The notes: a model not told the origin generated them from the sequence alone. Positions 41,831 to 55,100 are shown, numbered from the stretch's first letter. The stretch: DNA of 64,000 bases from Elysia crispata (GCA_033675545.1 JAWDGP010003957.1:348501-412500), one strand, 5' to 3'. Translations and numbers: made by a program.

Positions 41831-44800
41831 TTACTAAGAAATCGAAATTAAAAGAAAAGTTTATTACCACTGATTTGCTCAGTGCTCAGCTAAAAGGCAT
41901 TCAAGCATCATCAAATTGATTCAGACATTAATTTTTTTAAACAAATTTAGTTTCTTGCTGTAGTGCTGTTTATACTTTATACAAGTTGAATTTTATAGAA
42001 CTTGATAGAAGGTTTTTAAATTGAATGAAGTTTAAAGAAAATAAAACTACAATAACTTTTTGGGCAACAGTTTGGTGATAAGTAATTTTCTTGCTTAAAA
42101 CATTTTTTTTTTTATGTTCAACAAAGTTCTCCTTTGGCAGCATTTTTCTTTTTCTTTTTTTTTAAACTTTAAAAGGTTTTAACTGAACACTTCCATTGGG
42201 CCGCTCACAGCGGCTCTATCTTCTGTGACTCTTGCCATAGAGCCGCTATCAGTGGCTCTACAAACTAGTAGGAAAAGAAAGATAATCCTGACCAAACCAA
42301 AAGAAAAACATGGATGCGTTCAGTTAAAGAGGAACACCCACTGTTAATCTCAACAATATAAAATAAGCTTGAAATTGGTTGGACTTTCAGGCATTCACCT
42401 AATCAAAATAAAGGTCAGTCAGCAATACACCCTTAGTGGCTGATTCACATTACCTCAATCAAATATCCAATGTGTATGGAAACAGAAAACAGTCCTTTAT
42501 GACTTCTCAGTGACACTCAGATATTTAAGTTTACTTAACAAGTTTACAAAGCAGTTTTGATTTTTAGCAATACCTTAAGAACTAGTTGTGTCACCCTACC
42601 CTCTAGATTTCAAATATGAGATTGAAAATCACCTTTTTTGATCTCCCTCCTTTTTCTGAAACATGTATAATAGATGTTATTTTTCTACTGATTTCAGGTT
42701 GGTTTGCCTTTTTTTGAGCTGTTGGGGCATCGTTTTGAAGTTTTGTCACTTTTTAGAAACTTAAAAATACTATAGTTACAATTAATTCTTATGCTTTTTT
42801 TTTTAATTACTTTATTTATTTATTTATGTGGGTCAGTATTTTGAAAAATTTAGCTGATAATATGGAAGAATGTTCAATGCTTTGCCACACTTCTGAATGT
42901 TAACTTTTCATCAATAACTTTTCATAAATTTTGTTTATTTCAAAGAGCATTTATTAGCTCTCAGATTTCCTATTACCCAGTTTTTGTTGTAGCACACATT
43001 CTCTAAATGAAGAAATTCATTGAAACTACCAGATTATAATCTACTTTTCCCAAGTTGTAGCTAAATTTGCAGCCTCATTGTACACTGTACATAATTACAA
43101 TTCTCTTTTTGCATTATGGATTTTTTATACTCGGAAAAAGAACCTCTTGCTTTAGGTCTTGGCTAAACTTTAGCTCTTGTATTCTTCATTTTATTTTTAA
43201 ATGTTTTTATGAATATTTTTTCCTTTTTTGTGACTCAATTGTGGATGTGAATATTGAAAACTTGGTGCGTGATATGAGTCATTTTATTCAGTGACTTTCA
43301 AAATTAATTTTTTCACATATGATGGCTCCCTATATTTTGTAATTTGATAAAATTTACTATTAATTGTCCTTGCAGCTTTTAAGGTGCTTAACAATAAAAT
43401 CCCAATTATGCATTTTTATTTGTTTTGAAGTTTCTTTTCAAGTATTGTCATAATAGTCAGGCAGGGTTGACTTTTGATATCAGTATGCTCTAAACCAGGA
43501 AAATTGAGATCTACATGTATATGTGCAATTCAAAAATGAAAAAAAATCTGTATTGCATCAAAAATGGCTTATGGAGCTTTTGATCTATTTGCGTAAGCTA
43601 TTGGTTTGAATCATCATAGTTTGGTTGAGTGATGTTATTTTTACAGTGTAATATGATTACAGCTGAGAATCTAAAATCTTTGTTAAACACTTTTTCCCCC
43701 CTCGAATCTCTTTTTTATACGCATAAATTATGGAGTTATGGGGAGATTACGTACAGCTGCAACAGGTGTAAATTGTTCCTTTATTTCTTTAATTTATGAA
43801 TTTTTTTTTTTTATGACAATCTGGGTATTTTGAGTAAAAATTATAAAATACTACCGTGCCATCCTCACTGCTCATCAAGTGAGAGTAAACTAGGTGCAGG
43901 TTTTGTAAATAATCAAGGAAAAAAAAAAGAAAGAAATTGTATTTGATTTCGTCTTTGTCAAGAAAATTCTTATCCTTTCTTGATGTAAACCTAATATTTT
44001 CTTCTTTTTTTTTTTCCTGAATGTGCTTATTTTTTAAACTTGAGGAAAAAATAATTAATAATCTCTTTACATTGAATAATTAATATCTTGTAGTCTTCAT
44101 AGCCAAATGAATCTGAGTACTTCCTACTTATCTTGATTAACGTATACAATAAACCAGCTTCATCACATAGGATATCAGTCATGCATCTTCATAAAACATG
44201 CATATTTTTTCCTCCTTCACATAATTTGGATCAGATGCTGGTTTAAGAGAAAAACAGGTCATCCTTTTATTCTTTTACTTAGTCTCTATGAAATTGACAA
44301 GACAGATTAAGATGTGTTTTTTGAAACTGTTAACAATGCTTGTAAAGTTGAAAATGTATTGATTTAATCATATTCACTGCAAAATAAATTTTAGCAAATT
44401 TTGAAACAGTTATAAAGAATTCAAAAACATTAAAAAGAATATATATTTCTTTTTTCTGGCAACTGTTGATTGCAAGGTATAGTCCAATAATTGTAAATAA
44501 ATTGTAAATAAAGAGAAAATTTAGCTGTAGATGTAATACATTTTTAAGTACTGATGAGCTGAAGATATATTAAATTTCTTTTTTTTTTTTAATTTTATAT
44601 ATACTTTTGCTCTGCTGCTGACAATGGCTTGTGTTTTTGATAATACAGTGAAACTCGGTAATAAAGATAACTCTTGTTCATAAGGAATTCTCTCGTAATT
44701 ACAGGGTTTTAGCTATTCCCAAATATATATATATATGAGAAAGAGAAAGAGTATGTGTGCCTCTGTTTTTTTTAATGTATTAATTGATTGTTATGATACT

Positions 44801-44895
44801 GATAACACTATTACTAGACTCAGAAATTCACTTACTGAGCTGACGAAATGTGATACTGTAACAAAGGAACAAATAGACCGCGGGCTAGCGGGTGA
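41831..44895. other. Intergenic AT-rich DNA
   Basis: No gene supported. A GC-rich hairpin cluster at 42199-42262 is listed separately. At 44647 a CAGTGAAACTCGGTAATAAA sequence resembles a pogo/Tigger end, but no partner end was found. Confidence 0.5.
42199..42262. repeat. Paired GC-rich hairpins
   Basis: GCCGCT-CAC-AGCGGC forms a perfect 6-bp stem. Forty bases later AGAGCCGCT-ATC-AGTGGCTCT forms a 9-bp stem with one G-T pair. GGCTCTAT and ATAGAGCC between them can also pair. The two hairpins share the AGAGCCGCT word, so alternative folds exist. They lie about 1.15 kb downstream of the LC3 stop. Confidence 0.6.
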
Positions 44896-45715
44896 AACCC
44901 TCCCCCCCCCTTGGGATTTTTGTACACCCATATTTTCTCAAAGGTGACCCATCTAGGTGTAAGAAAATCGATGTTAGCCAAATGGAAAGTGTCATCTTCA
45001 TATAGTTATTGCCATTTGTTTACGGGCTTTTGGCATTTTTCAAATAAGGGGGTGGGGTTGTTATTTCAGTCATACATTAATTATTTCTACACAAAAATAC
45101 ACATATTATAGCTCATATGAAAGCTAAAATGATGCTCTTTCTTATGGTGAAAACAGATTTACAAAATCTTTTACGGTAAAAAAGATATATTGGTTCAAAG
45201 TCAGATTTTGTGTCAAAATGGAAAAATTAAGATATGTCAAAACCACTGAAACTAAAATTTCTTGTTGGGATTTTTCAACACCTGTATTTCTTGATTTGGT
45301 ACCTCTCATAGTAAGGGAATATGGGTATAAGTTACTTTGGAAGTGTCATCTTCATGAGTAATTCCCCCTTGTTTTCGTTTTTTTGCATATCTTCAAATAA
45401 GGGGGTGGGGTTGTTCTTTGAATCATGTCTCCACATCCGCTCAAGCAAATGGGCAATTGTTGGTACTCAAATGAAAGCTAAAAAGCTACTCTTTCATGTA
45501 GTGTAACGGATTTTACAATATCTTAAGCTAGTCAAATTTTATTTGTATTCAAAGTGCATTTGCCTTGCGAAAATGCAAAACTGAAATATTCAGCTTATCT
45601 AAACCATACCTTGTAAGTAAGGAGTCAATAATTTCTACCTTTTCTAAAGCATTGCACTCCAAGATGTTAGAAAATGTGAGATAGTTTGATTTTAATTGTC
45701 TTCTTCATAGAATTA
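44896..45715 (+). repeat. Left terminal inverted repeat with ~353 bp subunits
   Basis: Pairs with 49520-50337. It is internally repetitive: AAGTGTCATCTTCAT occurs at 44987 and 45341, and the related AATTGTCTTCTTCAT at 45694, a period of 353-354 bp. A third, more diverged unit continues to about 45960, outside the part matched by the right repeat. CAAATAAGGGGGTGGGGTTG also recurs in units 1 and 2. Confidence 0.88.
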
Positions 45716-46177
45716 TAGTCTTTTATGATGAATCAGTTCTGTCCTACGTGCAAACTAGGGGGGAGGTTTCTTTTTTCAGTCATACCTCCATATTAGCTCA
45801 AGCAAATTGGTACTTGTTGGTACTCAAATAAAAGCTAAAAAGCTATTCTTTCATATAATGTAACGGGTTTTACAATATCTTAAGCCAGTCAAATTTTATT
45901 TGCATTCAAACTACATTTACCTTGCGATAATGCAAAACTTAAATAGTCAACAGTCAAAATCAATCTTATATGAAGAAGTAAACATTTTATGGGTTTAAAT
46001 GACATTTACCTATAAAAAATGTATAACCAAAACGTTCAACAAAGATGTAATATGCAATCTCAACATTTTATGCAAAATAATACCTATGTGTGTTTGCCAG
46101 ATTTGATTTGTAATTTTTGTTAATTTGTCTTATATTTGAACAAAAGAAAAACGTAAACAAGATTACCCTTAAATATT

Positions 46178-48702
46178 TTGTTTATTCTTTTTGTATTGAC
46201 ACTAGCGCTGAGAGTCCATGTTTTCATGTTAGAAGCTTTAGAGAGATGTTTATTTCATCAATTTGAGCAGCATACCAACTCCAACATCCTCATCAACTCT
46301 GTGAAGAAAGACATCAAGGAACTCCTGATATTCATTGATGAAAACAGCATCGAGAGCTCATCACAAAATGAAGATGTTAGAGATTTGTGGATGCGCTACT
46401 CACACTTTAGAGAGGGGGTTCACCATGGACAACTTGGGAAGACAGCCCAATTCTGGGTTAAGTTTGGCTGTTATTGAGATTTCTGAGAGCCACAAAAACA
46501 AACAATTTCATGGCTCACCTCCAGTGCCTTCAGGAACTATGCCCTTTATTTTTTGCAATGGATCACCAGAACTACGCCAGATATGCATCAGCATACTTGG
46601 TTTCCCTCATCAATCTTCCACACTCGCATCCAGGTGCAGACGACCTGCTGAAGAATTGGGGCTTCAGTGTTTCTAGGTCACAGGTTCCAGCATCAAGAAC
46701 TGCTGTTGACTTATCAATCGAACAAACTGTCAATCGGCAGGCAAAGTCCAAAGGTGGCATTATCGGCTTTAGCAGAAATATGCCGGCATATCATCGCTGG
46801 TGTATCACCAGACACACGAGAGCTGCATACCTGAATGCAACTCTCGAACTTGTCGATATGGACAAGGGAGACAACTCCACTCACAAGGAAGAAAGACCAT
46901 CTAAAATGCAGGAAAGTGAAACAGCGGTTCAGCATGTGTATTCAGCAGTGAATAGATTCATCAATCCCTTTGACATCGATGAAAAGGATTCTTTGATTTG
47001 TTTATCCTCAGGGATGAAAGCATCAGAAGCCGTTTCAGATGATCTGTTGTCTGTTGATTATAAGGGCCAGGAACAATTTAATGAATTTGTTCAAAAATGT
47101 CTAGTGGAGAAAGAGCAGTCATTTCACAAACCTATCAAAAAGACATCACTGAAGACCTTTCAAAACTGTCAGAAAAGTGTCTCTGTAAAAACATCAAAAC
47201 AACAGAAAGTACAGATTGTTGCACAGAGGAACATTTTTGGACAGCTGTTGATGCTAAGTACTGATCATGAGTTGGATCTCCAAAAAGTATTGGCATATCC
47301 ACTAAGTCCAATTCCATGGGCCCTTGCAACACCAGACGGACTTCCCACAAAAACAGACAAAAGTGTATTAATGCACAAACTGGAAAGCCCTGCTGCCCTT
47401 GCTGATGCCACAAGCAATACAAATACACTGAAAGAAGTAATCATTGATGGAAATGCTCTGCTTCACTCCCTTAAAAATATTCCTGAAACTTTTGGCCAAC
47501 TGACAGAAAAGATCTTCCACCTCTTACCCCAAGCTGAATGTATTCATTTTGTGACAGATTCGTACAATGTGAAATCAATCAAATGTCTTGAGCGGATGAG
47601 AAGAGGCTCCAGCCAAACACAACCCTTGTTGTTGCGTGGACAGTCAACAAAAACCCCAAGAGACTGGAAGTCCTTTTTATCCAATGATGAAAACAAGAGA
47701 AATTTCATCAACCTACTTCTTATTGTGGGAGGATGATAAATATGCAGAACAACTCAAAGACAGGGAAATCATGTTTGCGTCAGCAGAACAGTGCACCCGT
47801 TTGACAAGCAGCGATGGAGTGACAACAGAATCAACCATTGTGCACTCACTGTGTTCATCTCACGAAGAAGCGGACAATCGCATTATACTTCATTGTTTTC
47901 ATGCAGCCCAAAATAACTGTGATGAGATTGTCGTCCACTCTCCGAACACAGATGTCTTTTTACTCCTGCTGTACTTAGCCACTGAAATGTCAAAGCCATT
48001 ATTCTTACAGACTGGAACAGGGTGTCATCGCAGACTCATCAACATATCTGTCTTAGCTGAGATGCATGACAAAAGTGTTATCCGTGCTATTTTGGGGTTT
48101 CATGCATTTACAGGGTGTGACACCACTAGTGCATTCCTTCGAAGAGGAAAAATGAAGCCATTGAAGATCATGAAAGCAAAACCACAGTTTCTGCTTGCAT
48201 TTGAGGCTCTTGGTGTGAATGACGCTGTAGGTGCTAACTTGCTGTCTGACTTGGAACAGTTTGTTTCATGTATGGGAAACCTACATATTCAGATGTGAAC
48301 AAGCTTCGTTTTGACATGGTTCGTCAACGTTTTCAAACAGGGTCTGGAAATGTACTGACTAACTCTGATGGAATCGATTTTAGTTTGCTGCCTCCATGTC
48401 GATCCACTCTCCAAATGCACATCAAGCGTGTGAATTATCAGACACTACTTTGGAAGAAATCGACCATCTCATTTCCAGATATACCACCAGCTGAGGAGCA
48501 TGGCTGGAAGGTGACCTTGGATGGAGACCTTGACTATAATTGGTGTGCAGGAGACATTGTTCCTCAAGATCTGGTGAATATCTTGTCAAGCTATCAGCCA
48601 GAAGATGATGAAGATGATGTTTGTGACAGTTTTTCAAATGAGTTTGACAGCGACAGTGAGAACAGTGACAATGAAACGAGTGACAGTGAAGAAGAAAACT
48701 AA
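46178..48702 (+). pseudogene. Transposon protein with FEN1/XPG-like nuclease motifs, frameshifted
   Basis: The product reads across 46178-46477, 46474-47736, 47636-48298 and 48268-48702, with frameshifts near 46465, 47720 and 48265. The N-terminal part has ALERCLFHQFEQHTNS, FFAMDHQNYARYASAYL, LSIEQTVNRQAKSKGGIIGF and AYHRWCITRHTRAAY. I remember this pattern from a large family of uncharacterised repeat-borne proteins in invertebrates. The C-terminal half has VIIDGNALLHSL (about 47435), HFVTDSYN, SHEEADNRIILH (47858), SPNTDVFLLLL (47938) and HAFTGCDTTSAF (48100). Their spacing and acidic residues resemble the Asp/Glu metal sites of FEN1/XPG 5' nucleases (EAEA, DxD, GCD). An LPPCRSTLQMHIKRVNYQ segment and an acidic Asp/Ser/Glu tail end the protein. 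The nuclease role is an inference from motifs. Confidence 0.8.
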
Positions 48703-48775
48703 CCAGCTTCGGTTAAGATCTTGCTGCAATGTTTCATCCAGATCGAAAAGAATGTGTGTTTGTGTGTGTATGTGG

Positions 48776-48815
48776 GTGAGGGAGGGAGGGAGGGAGAGAG
48801 AGAGAGAGAGAAAGA

Positions 48816-48909
<94 letters not shown>
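48776..48909. repeat. AG/GA dinucleotide microsatellite
   Basis: Begins GAGGGAGGGAGGGAGAG and continues as nearly pure AG to 48908, about 75 bp after the stop of the transposon protein. Confidence 0.97.
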
Positions 48910-48912
<3 letters not shown>

Positions 48913-49519
48913 ATCTTATTTTGGTTATGCATTGTACAATGATCTCACATCACATGTTATGCCTTTCCCTGTGTGAATATGCTTCAACCGTGTGTACTTA
49001 TTGGTTTCATGCCTTGAATTACAATGCTCAGATAGTTTCTAATACTAATATGTATTCTGCATGCTATGTGATATGTACTTGCCAACATTACAAATTCACC
49101 ACTTGAAGCCACTGATATTTATACAGTTTCCAGTGGTTCATTTTAAATGTGGGCAAGTGCATATTATGGAGAAATTGAATGTCACAGACAATATTTTCTC
49201 ATCCCTCTTGTGTACAATAATGGCAATTTCTTGTGATTATTCTGGATTCATTACTAAGTTTCATTGTTCCCACATAACATTCTTGAATTCTGATGATTTT
49301 TAATGGTTTGTTACAAAAAACCCAAAGCTTATGTCTAACTATTATATTATATGACATTACTATTTAATTGCATGCATTTTTCCTTGAGAAAGTTCACATG
49401 GGTGTTCTCCATTATTTTGTCAAGTATTGCACCTATAACACATTCATTTGCAAAATGTCATGCCTGGACTATTAAATGCACAAATGCGCCTTAATATCTA
49501 CATTTGTAATACAATGTAG

Positions 49520-50337
49520 TGTATTCAGTCTCACTTAAAATCGACCTAACACACATTTTCCTACACTTTGGAGTGTGATGCTTTAGAAAAGGTAGAAATT
49601 ACTGACTCCTAACATGTAATGTTGAGTTTAGACACAATGAATATTTCAGTTTTACGTTTTCGGAAGGTGAATGTAGTTTGAATGCAAATAAAATTTGATT
49701 AGCTTAAGATATCGTAAAACCCGTTACATTGCATGAAAGAGTAGCTTTTTAGCTTTCATTTGAGTACCAACAAGTGCCCATTTGCCTGAGCGGATGTGGC
49801 GATATGACTCAAAAAAGAACCCTACCCCCTTATTTGAAGATATGCGAAAAAAACGTAAACAAGGGGGAATCACCCATGAAGATGACACTTCCAAAGTAAC
49901 TTATACCCATATTCCCTTGCTATGAGAGTTACCAAATCAGGAAATATGTTGAAAAATCCCAACAAAAAGTTTTAGTTTCAGTGGTTTTGACATATCTTAA
50001 TTTTTCCATTTTGACACAAAATCTGACTTTGAACCAATACATATTTTTTACCGTAAAAGATTTTGTAAATCTGTTTTCACCATAAGAAAGAGCATCATTT
50101 TAGCTTTCATATGAGCTATAATTTGTGTACATTTGTGTAGAAAATAATTAGTTTATGACTGAAATAAAAAAATCCACCCCCTTATTTCAACAATGCCAAG
50201 ACCCCCGTAAACAACAGAGGATAACCATATGAAGATGACACTTTCCATTTGGCTAACATCGATTTTCTTACACCTTGGTGGGTCACCTTTCAGAAAATAT
50301 GGGTGTACAAAAATCCCAGGAGGAGGGGAGGGGGGTT
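49520..50337 (-). repeat. Right terminal inverted repeat
   Basis: Reverse complement of 44896-45715. It contains two full ~353-bp subunits (GATGACACTT landmarks at 50234 and 49881) and the start of a third. The outer end reads, reversed, AACCCCCCTCCCCTCC, against AAACCCTCCCCCCCCC on the left. Confidence 0.88.
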
Positions 50338-53300
50338 ATGGTGGGCCAAGGTCTAAAAGCGGTTATGAGTGTAAAATCACACAAAACTTTTGACACAAGG
50401 TGTCGAGGCCTGTTCGGTGACATCAAAGGAGAGGGGCATCCTTGATTATCCATCATAGTTTAATCCAGTCAGAAGAGCTTTTCATCGCTACCAAAGGCAT
50501 TCACAAACCTTTTTATTACCCCCTCACCACCCCCCACCCCCACCATTCTTCGTGCTTTTGTGGGATATCAATCTGCCTCGTCCTTCTTTCTTACTCTAGA
50601 GAGGATAAATATAGAGAGCCTCTTTAACTATATGTGGCCTTGTGTTCCTCGGACGTGGCAGGCTTTGAAGCAAACAGTGCAGCAGTCTCTGGTTTCATAT
50701 ACATGTACTCGCTGTAATAGCTCAAAGCTTGGTTTCAACCCTGTACCGAAGAACCAACTGGCTGACTCAAAAGAGCGCTGTGAATTTGCTTGAGGTTAGC
50801 AGTGTGTAGACTTTCGTAACGAACGATGTCACTTGTCAGCCTTTAGTGTCAATAGTGCTGTGCTTTAAATGTTGTTCCAGTTCAAGGAAAAAAATACCTT
50901 GAAATCATTTACTCATATAAATGAAAGTTTTAATCTTTTAATTTTTTTGGTACAATGGCTAATCCAAAGATCCATTCTTCATTGCCTTATATAAATGCAA
51001 TAAGCGTTGCACAAGATTTAATACTCTACTTACACGCACCCTCCCTCCTCTCATCCCCACTAACAATTTTGATGATGAAGAGGAAGAAGAATAAAAAGAA
51101 AAGGAGGAGGAGGAGAAAGAAAGGAAAAAGACGGAGGGGGAGGTGCTAGAGTGCTCATGATATTAGAAGTTCACTGTGAAGCTAGATGTTTGAGGCAGGG
51201 AACGGCGCTGGACTTTAAGGGGCATAAGCTGAATTCAAAGAAGGGGTTTTTCTTCTATTGTTACAAAAATTGTTTCAAAGCTCTGATCTTTTACAATTAC
51301 TTTTGGTTTGTTAAACTACAATGTTTTGACTTTGTTGCAAAGCATCTGCCTTTTATTTACTAAATTTTCTCTGTGAAAGAGTATAATTGAGCATATATCA
51401 ATAGTGAATGCATTTGGATCCTCATCTTGTCTAAAAAAAAATCACTGCAGACTCCCCTGTTGGTGTAAGGTTGGTTAAATGCCTAAAAACCAGTTTTTTT
51501 GTGGCTGAGCATTTATCTCATGATTACGAGAATCAAGGTTAACTTCTGTAGAACACAATATTATTGGTTTTATACTTTCTTCAAGCCATAGCAAGATCGT
51601 GTGGAAAAAATTATTTAGGACAAGATGGCTCTCTATGCCTGAGTATTGGTTGTAAAACTCAATTCTTATTGCTATCAAAGGTGATATTGCTTAACCCTCA
51701 TTATTCTCCAGTTATGTATAATGAAGTACAGGCAATGTCTCTAAAGTATTTCTTCCTGTTTTATTACAAAGATCAAGTTTAGGAAGGACTTCATTCTAAG
51801 CTTTCACTTTAGAATGGAACTGGAAGGCAAAGAAGGAAACAAAATCCAAATCAGTAAAAGACTTTAACCAAAAATGTTTCAACCAAAATGATTTTCTTTT
51901 CCCAAATCATGTTTTCCTCTAAAAATTATTCTATTCAGACCAAAATTAGTTTGAATAAAGTTTATTGAAAAAGAATTCTGTTCAATATTAATCCACTGTA
52001 TATCAGAGGTCTCTCTGCAAATAACAGATATATGAAATTTGAAAATGGATAAAAATATTAGTTTGCAAATTAGAATCTTCATCATCAGTTTAATATCATA
52101 AAACGTTTTGCAAAAAAATAAAAAATACAATAGCCATCTTATTAAGCAAAAAATCTATACATAGTTTAAAATTTTTTGAGTATGACATAATTTAAAATAT
52201 TTTTTATGACAATAAATAATTTATGATCAACAATTGTCCTCAAAATAAGAGACAAAAATAAAATAAAATGAATACTTGATCAAAGTTTTGGATCTATTTA
52301 ATTCCAATAATTATGATTATGCTGTATATTTTTGTTTTACTCTTTTGTGGAATTTATGATACCTTGAAGATACCTTAATATGTTATAACTGTTCTTATAT
52401 AATTTGGCTTAAAAAAGACTGCCTCTTACATATGATTGAAAATGTGCATGCAACTTGCAGCCTGGACAAGAGAATAATGTTCATTTGATTAATAAAAAGT
52501 AACACCAATTTACTGATGAATATTGTTGAATATTTAAAAAAAATGTCAATAGTCATCTGATCAGCTTTGTTAAACCATTAAGTAAGATTTTCAAGCTTAT
52601 CACCAAACGGTGCAGCTGATAATCACAAAAAGATCCTTGCTTCACAGTGGAAATCTTACAGAATGAAAGAGTTTGGACACAATAATAATAAAAAAAAGCC
52701 AAGCTATTTTTAATTTTATCATCTCTAATTAAAAAGGCACAGCTGATGGATTTGGCAAGAGCTAAATTACAAATCCCACTCAGTTGTAAACAATGATCTT
52801 AGTGTTTTAATTATAGTTTCTTCTCTTAATTCAAGATCTATTCTATTTATGAATCTATAAACCAAAGATGAAACAACCAAACCCTATAGAATTTTTAATG
52901 TAATACATTTATAATGTTTTCTCAAAATATAAATTATCAAAGTTCCAGTGAAGCAAAAAAAAAGCTATACATAGGCCTTTTCTAATGATACCACAGTCTT
53001 GGGTTAAAGTAACATGAGATTGATTCTTAATCTTGTAAAATCTGGTGTCAATATAATACATTGTATAGAGAGTATGCACAATAAACAATAATATCAGTTA
53101 ATTGAGTAATTATCATACTTTTCACGTAAAAAAAAGTTAAAGATAGTTTTAAAAAGAAAAAGGAATTTTTTAGAAGTCACAGATATCAATAACTTAGCCA
53201 ATAAATTAAATCTTTGTCATGGATTTCATTGATTGGATATTGATTTAGAGATTCTATACAGAAAGGCTTTTTTGTGTGATTTTCGGAATAATGTAAGATC

Positions 53301-54406
53301 TCGTCTGTTGCTACTCAAAGTACATAATGCTCTTAAGGATCCAAAGTAAACGCTCTTAGGAATGGCCACAAACTGAAAATATTATTGACAAAACCACTAA
53401 CACAGTCTGAGAATGTTCACACACGGTATATTTACCTTTATGCCAATTGACATAATCAAATAGGATTAAAACAAATTTAGAGGCAAAAAGTACTCAATAT
53501 ATAAGAGAAAGAACATTGAATCATAACCCTTCATAATTCAAAGTCATGCAGCTTCAAAGCAATCCAAAGTAGTAATTAGAAAACTCAATGCCGGTAAAAA
53601 TAGCTTTTTTGCTCTAAATTTCAAAATTAAGACAGACACACTATTCATCTGAGGTTCATAGACCGAAATGCACTATTCTACTGAAGAATTAAATGTTGGA
53701 ACAAATGGTATTATTTAATTTTTTACATGTGTACACTCTAGATAAAATAATTAAAGGTCTGAGGTACCGGGTATATAAGATTTAGATCTGAATAAAGCTG
53801 AAATAAGGGTGTGATATTGAAAGTAATTCTGGATGTATAATCTGCCTTTATATGATTTAACTCACTTTAGGTCTGTGAAGTTACCACATACTTCCAGAAA
53901 TAATCATGAATTTTAATTTTAATTCTAATACTGGAATTGTTTTATTAAAACTTAAATTTCATTCACTGACCACAGAACAAATAGAAAAGTGAATGTGAAA
54001 CAAAAATATACAGCTGTGGGCTGGAATTAATTAAAAGCAATGCAAAAAATAATTCTATGTAAAAAGTTAGAATGATATTTACCCAAACATGGGCTATGCT
54101 TATCATCCGATACACAAAATACTTGCTTTCAATGATTTGTTATTTACAATAGCCTTATCCTAAGGAGACATTCAGATTTCTAGATGTTCAAAACAAAACA
54201 AAAATGGAAAGCTCTTGTACTCATGTCTCAGATGCAAATCATTCATATTTTGATAGCCATTCAGATAAAAAAAAAGACAAATTGGAGTCACTTTCAACCC
54301 ACCTAGGTAATAGGTAAAGTAAAAAAAAAAAGAAGTTTACTTCATTATTATAGTACAAAGCTGTTACTCTTTATTTTTTTCACACATTTCCATCTGCTTT
54401 GTTGTT
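50338..54406. other. Intergenic AT-rich DNA
   Basis: No supported gene. A pyrimidine-rich patch (50518-50550) and an AAG/AGG-rich purine patch (51075-51145) are present. Open frames here are short and lack recognisable domains. Confidence 0.5.
54370..54375 (-). terminator. CTBS polyadenylation signal
   Basis: AATAAA on the minus strand, 32 bp after the stop codon. Confidence 0.55.
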
Positions 54407-54469
54407 TTAGGGTGATAGAAAATCAGGGAATTCATCCTTGACATCTGTTGAGTGGTCTGCCTCTGGAAC
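54407..54469 (-). CDS. CTBS: CTBS terminal exon
   Basis: 63 bp after a TTTGCCGGCAG acceptor. Encodes VPEADHSTDVKDEFPDFLSP and TAA. This acidic tail has no obvious counterpart in the human protein; the splice site and phase support it. Confidence 0.75.
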   Translation of the reverse strand, partial: VPEADHSTDVKDEFPDFLSP

Positions 54470-55100
54470 CTGCCGGCAAAGAAAAAGTTGCTGGAGTCAA
54501 AAATGCAAACAATTCAACCAGCTTCACAAATTTATACAAGTTATTTTATATAACTAGGGATAATTCAAAACTCATGAACCATTAAAAAAAAATAGGTCTA
54601 ACCATAAAGACCTTAGTGAAAATGACAAATTTCAATCACATCTCATTCATGAAATAAGTATCATATCATATATGAAGAAAAGTTTGTTATCCCATGCAAA
54701 TTTAATAAGTTAAGACTTTCCTTGTCTCTTTGGTTGGCAATTTGAAAGATGGTGTCATCTTAAAAAAAAATGAAAGAAAAGAGAGTGACAATTTTCTTGA
54801 AGATTTGAATGATTTTATAAAATCTTCCTTCCATCATTTACTGTCATGAACATTCATTATAACTGTGTCACAACTATTCTAATCCTTTTGCTTCTCATAA
54901 AACTCAAGTAATAAAATACCCCACAGACACAGGTAGTTAGAAACAGGGACAAAAATAAATAAAAAACCCCACAAAACACACACACACACACACAAAAGGT
55001 ATGTCTCGTTAGAGATAAAAAAAAAAGATAATCGATTTTCAAAGCTTTGTAGAAAACTATAGATGAACTCTCTCTCTCTCTCACTCACTCACTCACTCAC

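Larger units (their letters stand above)
44896..50337 (+). mobile_element. 5.4 kb element with ~0.8 kb terminal inverted repeats and a FEN-like nuclease gene
   Basis: The left repeat (about 44896-45715) and right repeat (about 49520-50337) are reverse complements of each other over about 0.8 kb. Shared landmarks include TGGGATTTTTGTACACCCAT at the outer side, ATCGATGTTAGCC, TTTTACGGTAAAAAAGATAT-type sequence, TGAAAGCTAAAA, and TTTCTACCTTTTCTAAAGCA at the inner side. Between them is one plus-strand reading frame (46178-48702) and an AG microsatellite. The outer edges fall in a C-run and are uncertain by about 25 bp; TAGACC occurs just outside on both sides (44874 and 50356). No target duplication could be defined. 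The arrangement is that of a DNA transposon, but I see no DDE/D or tyrosine-recombinase motif. Confidence 0.85.

Noticed and set aside
46572..47428. Minus-strand frames opposite the transposon protein
   Set aside because: Antisense shadows; the plus strand carries the conserved motifs.
48605..48976. Arg/Glu repeat frame overlapping the end of the transposon protein
   Set aside because: Produced by the AG microsatellite in another frame.
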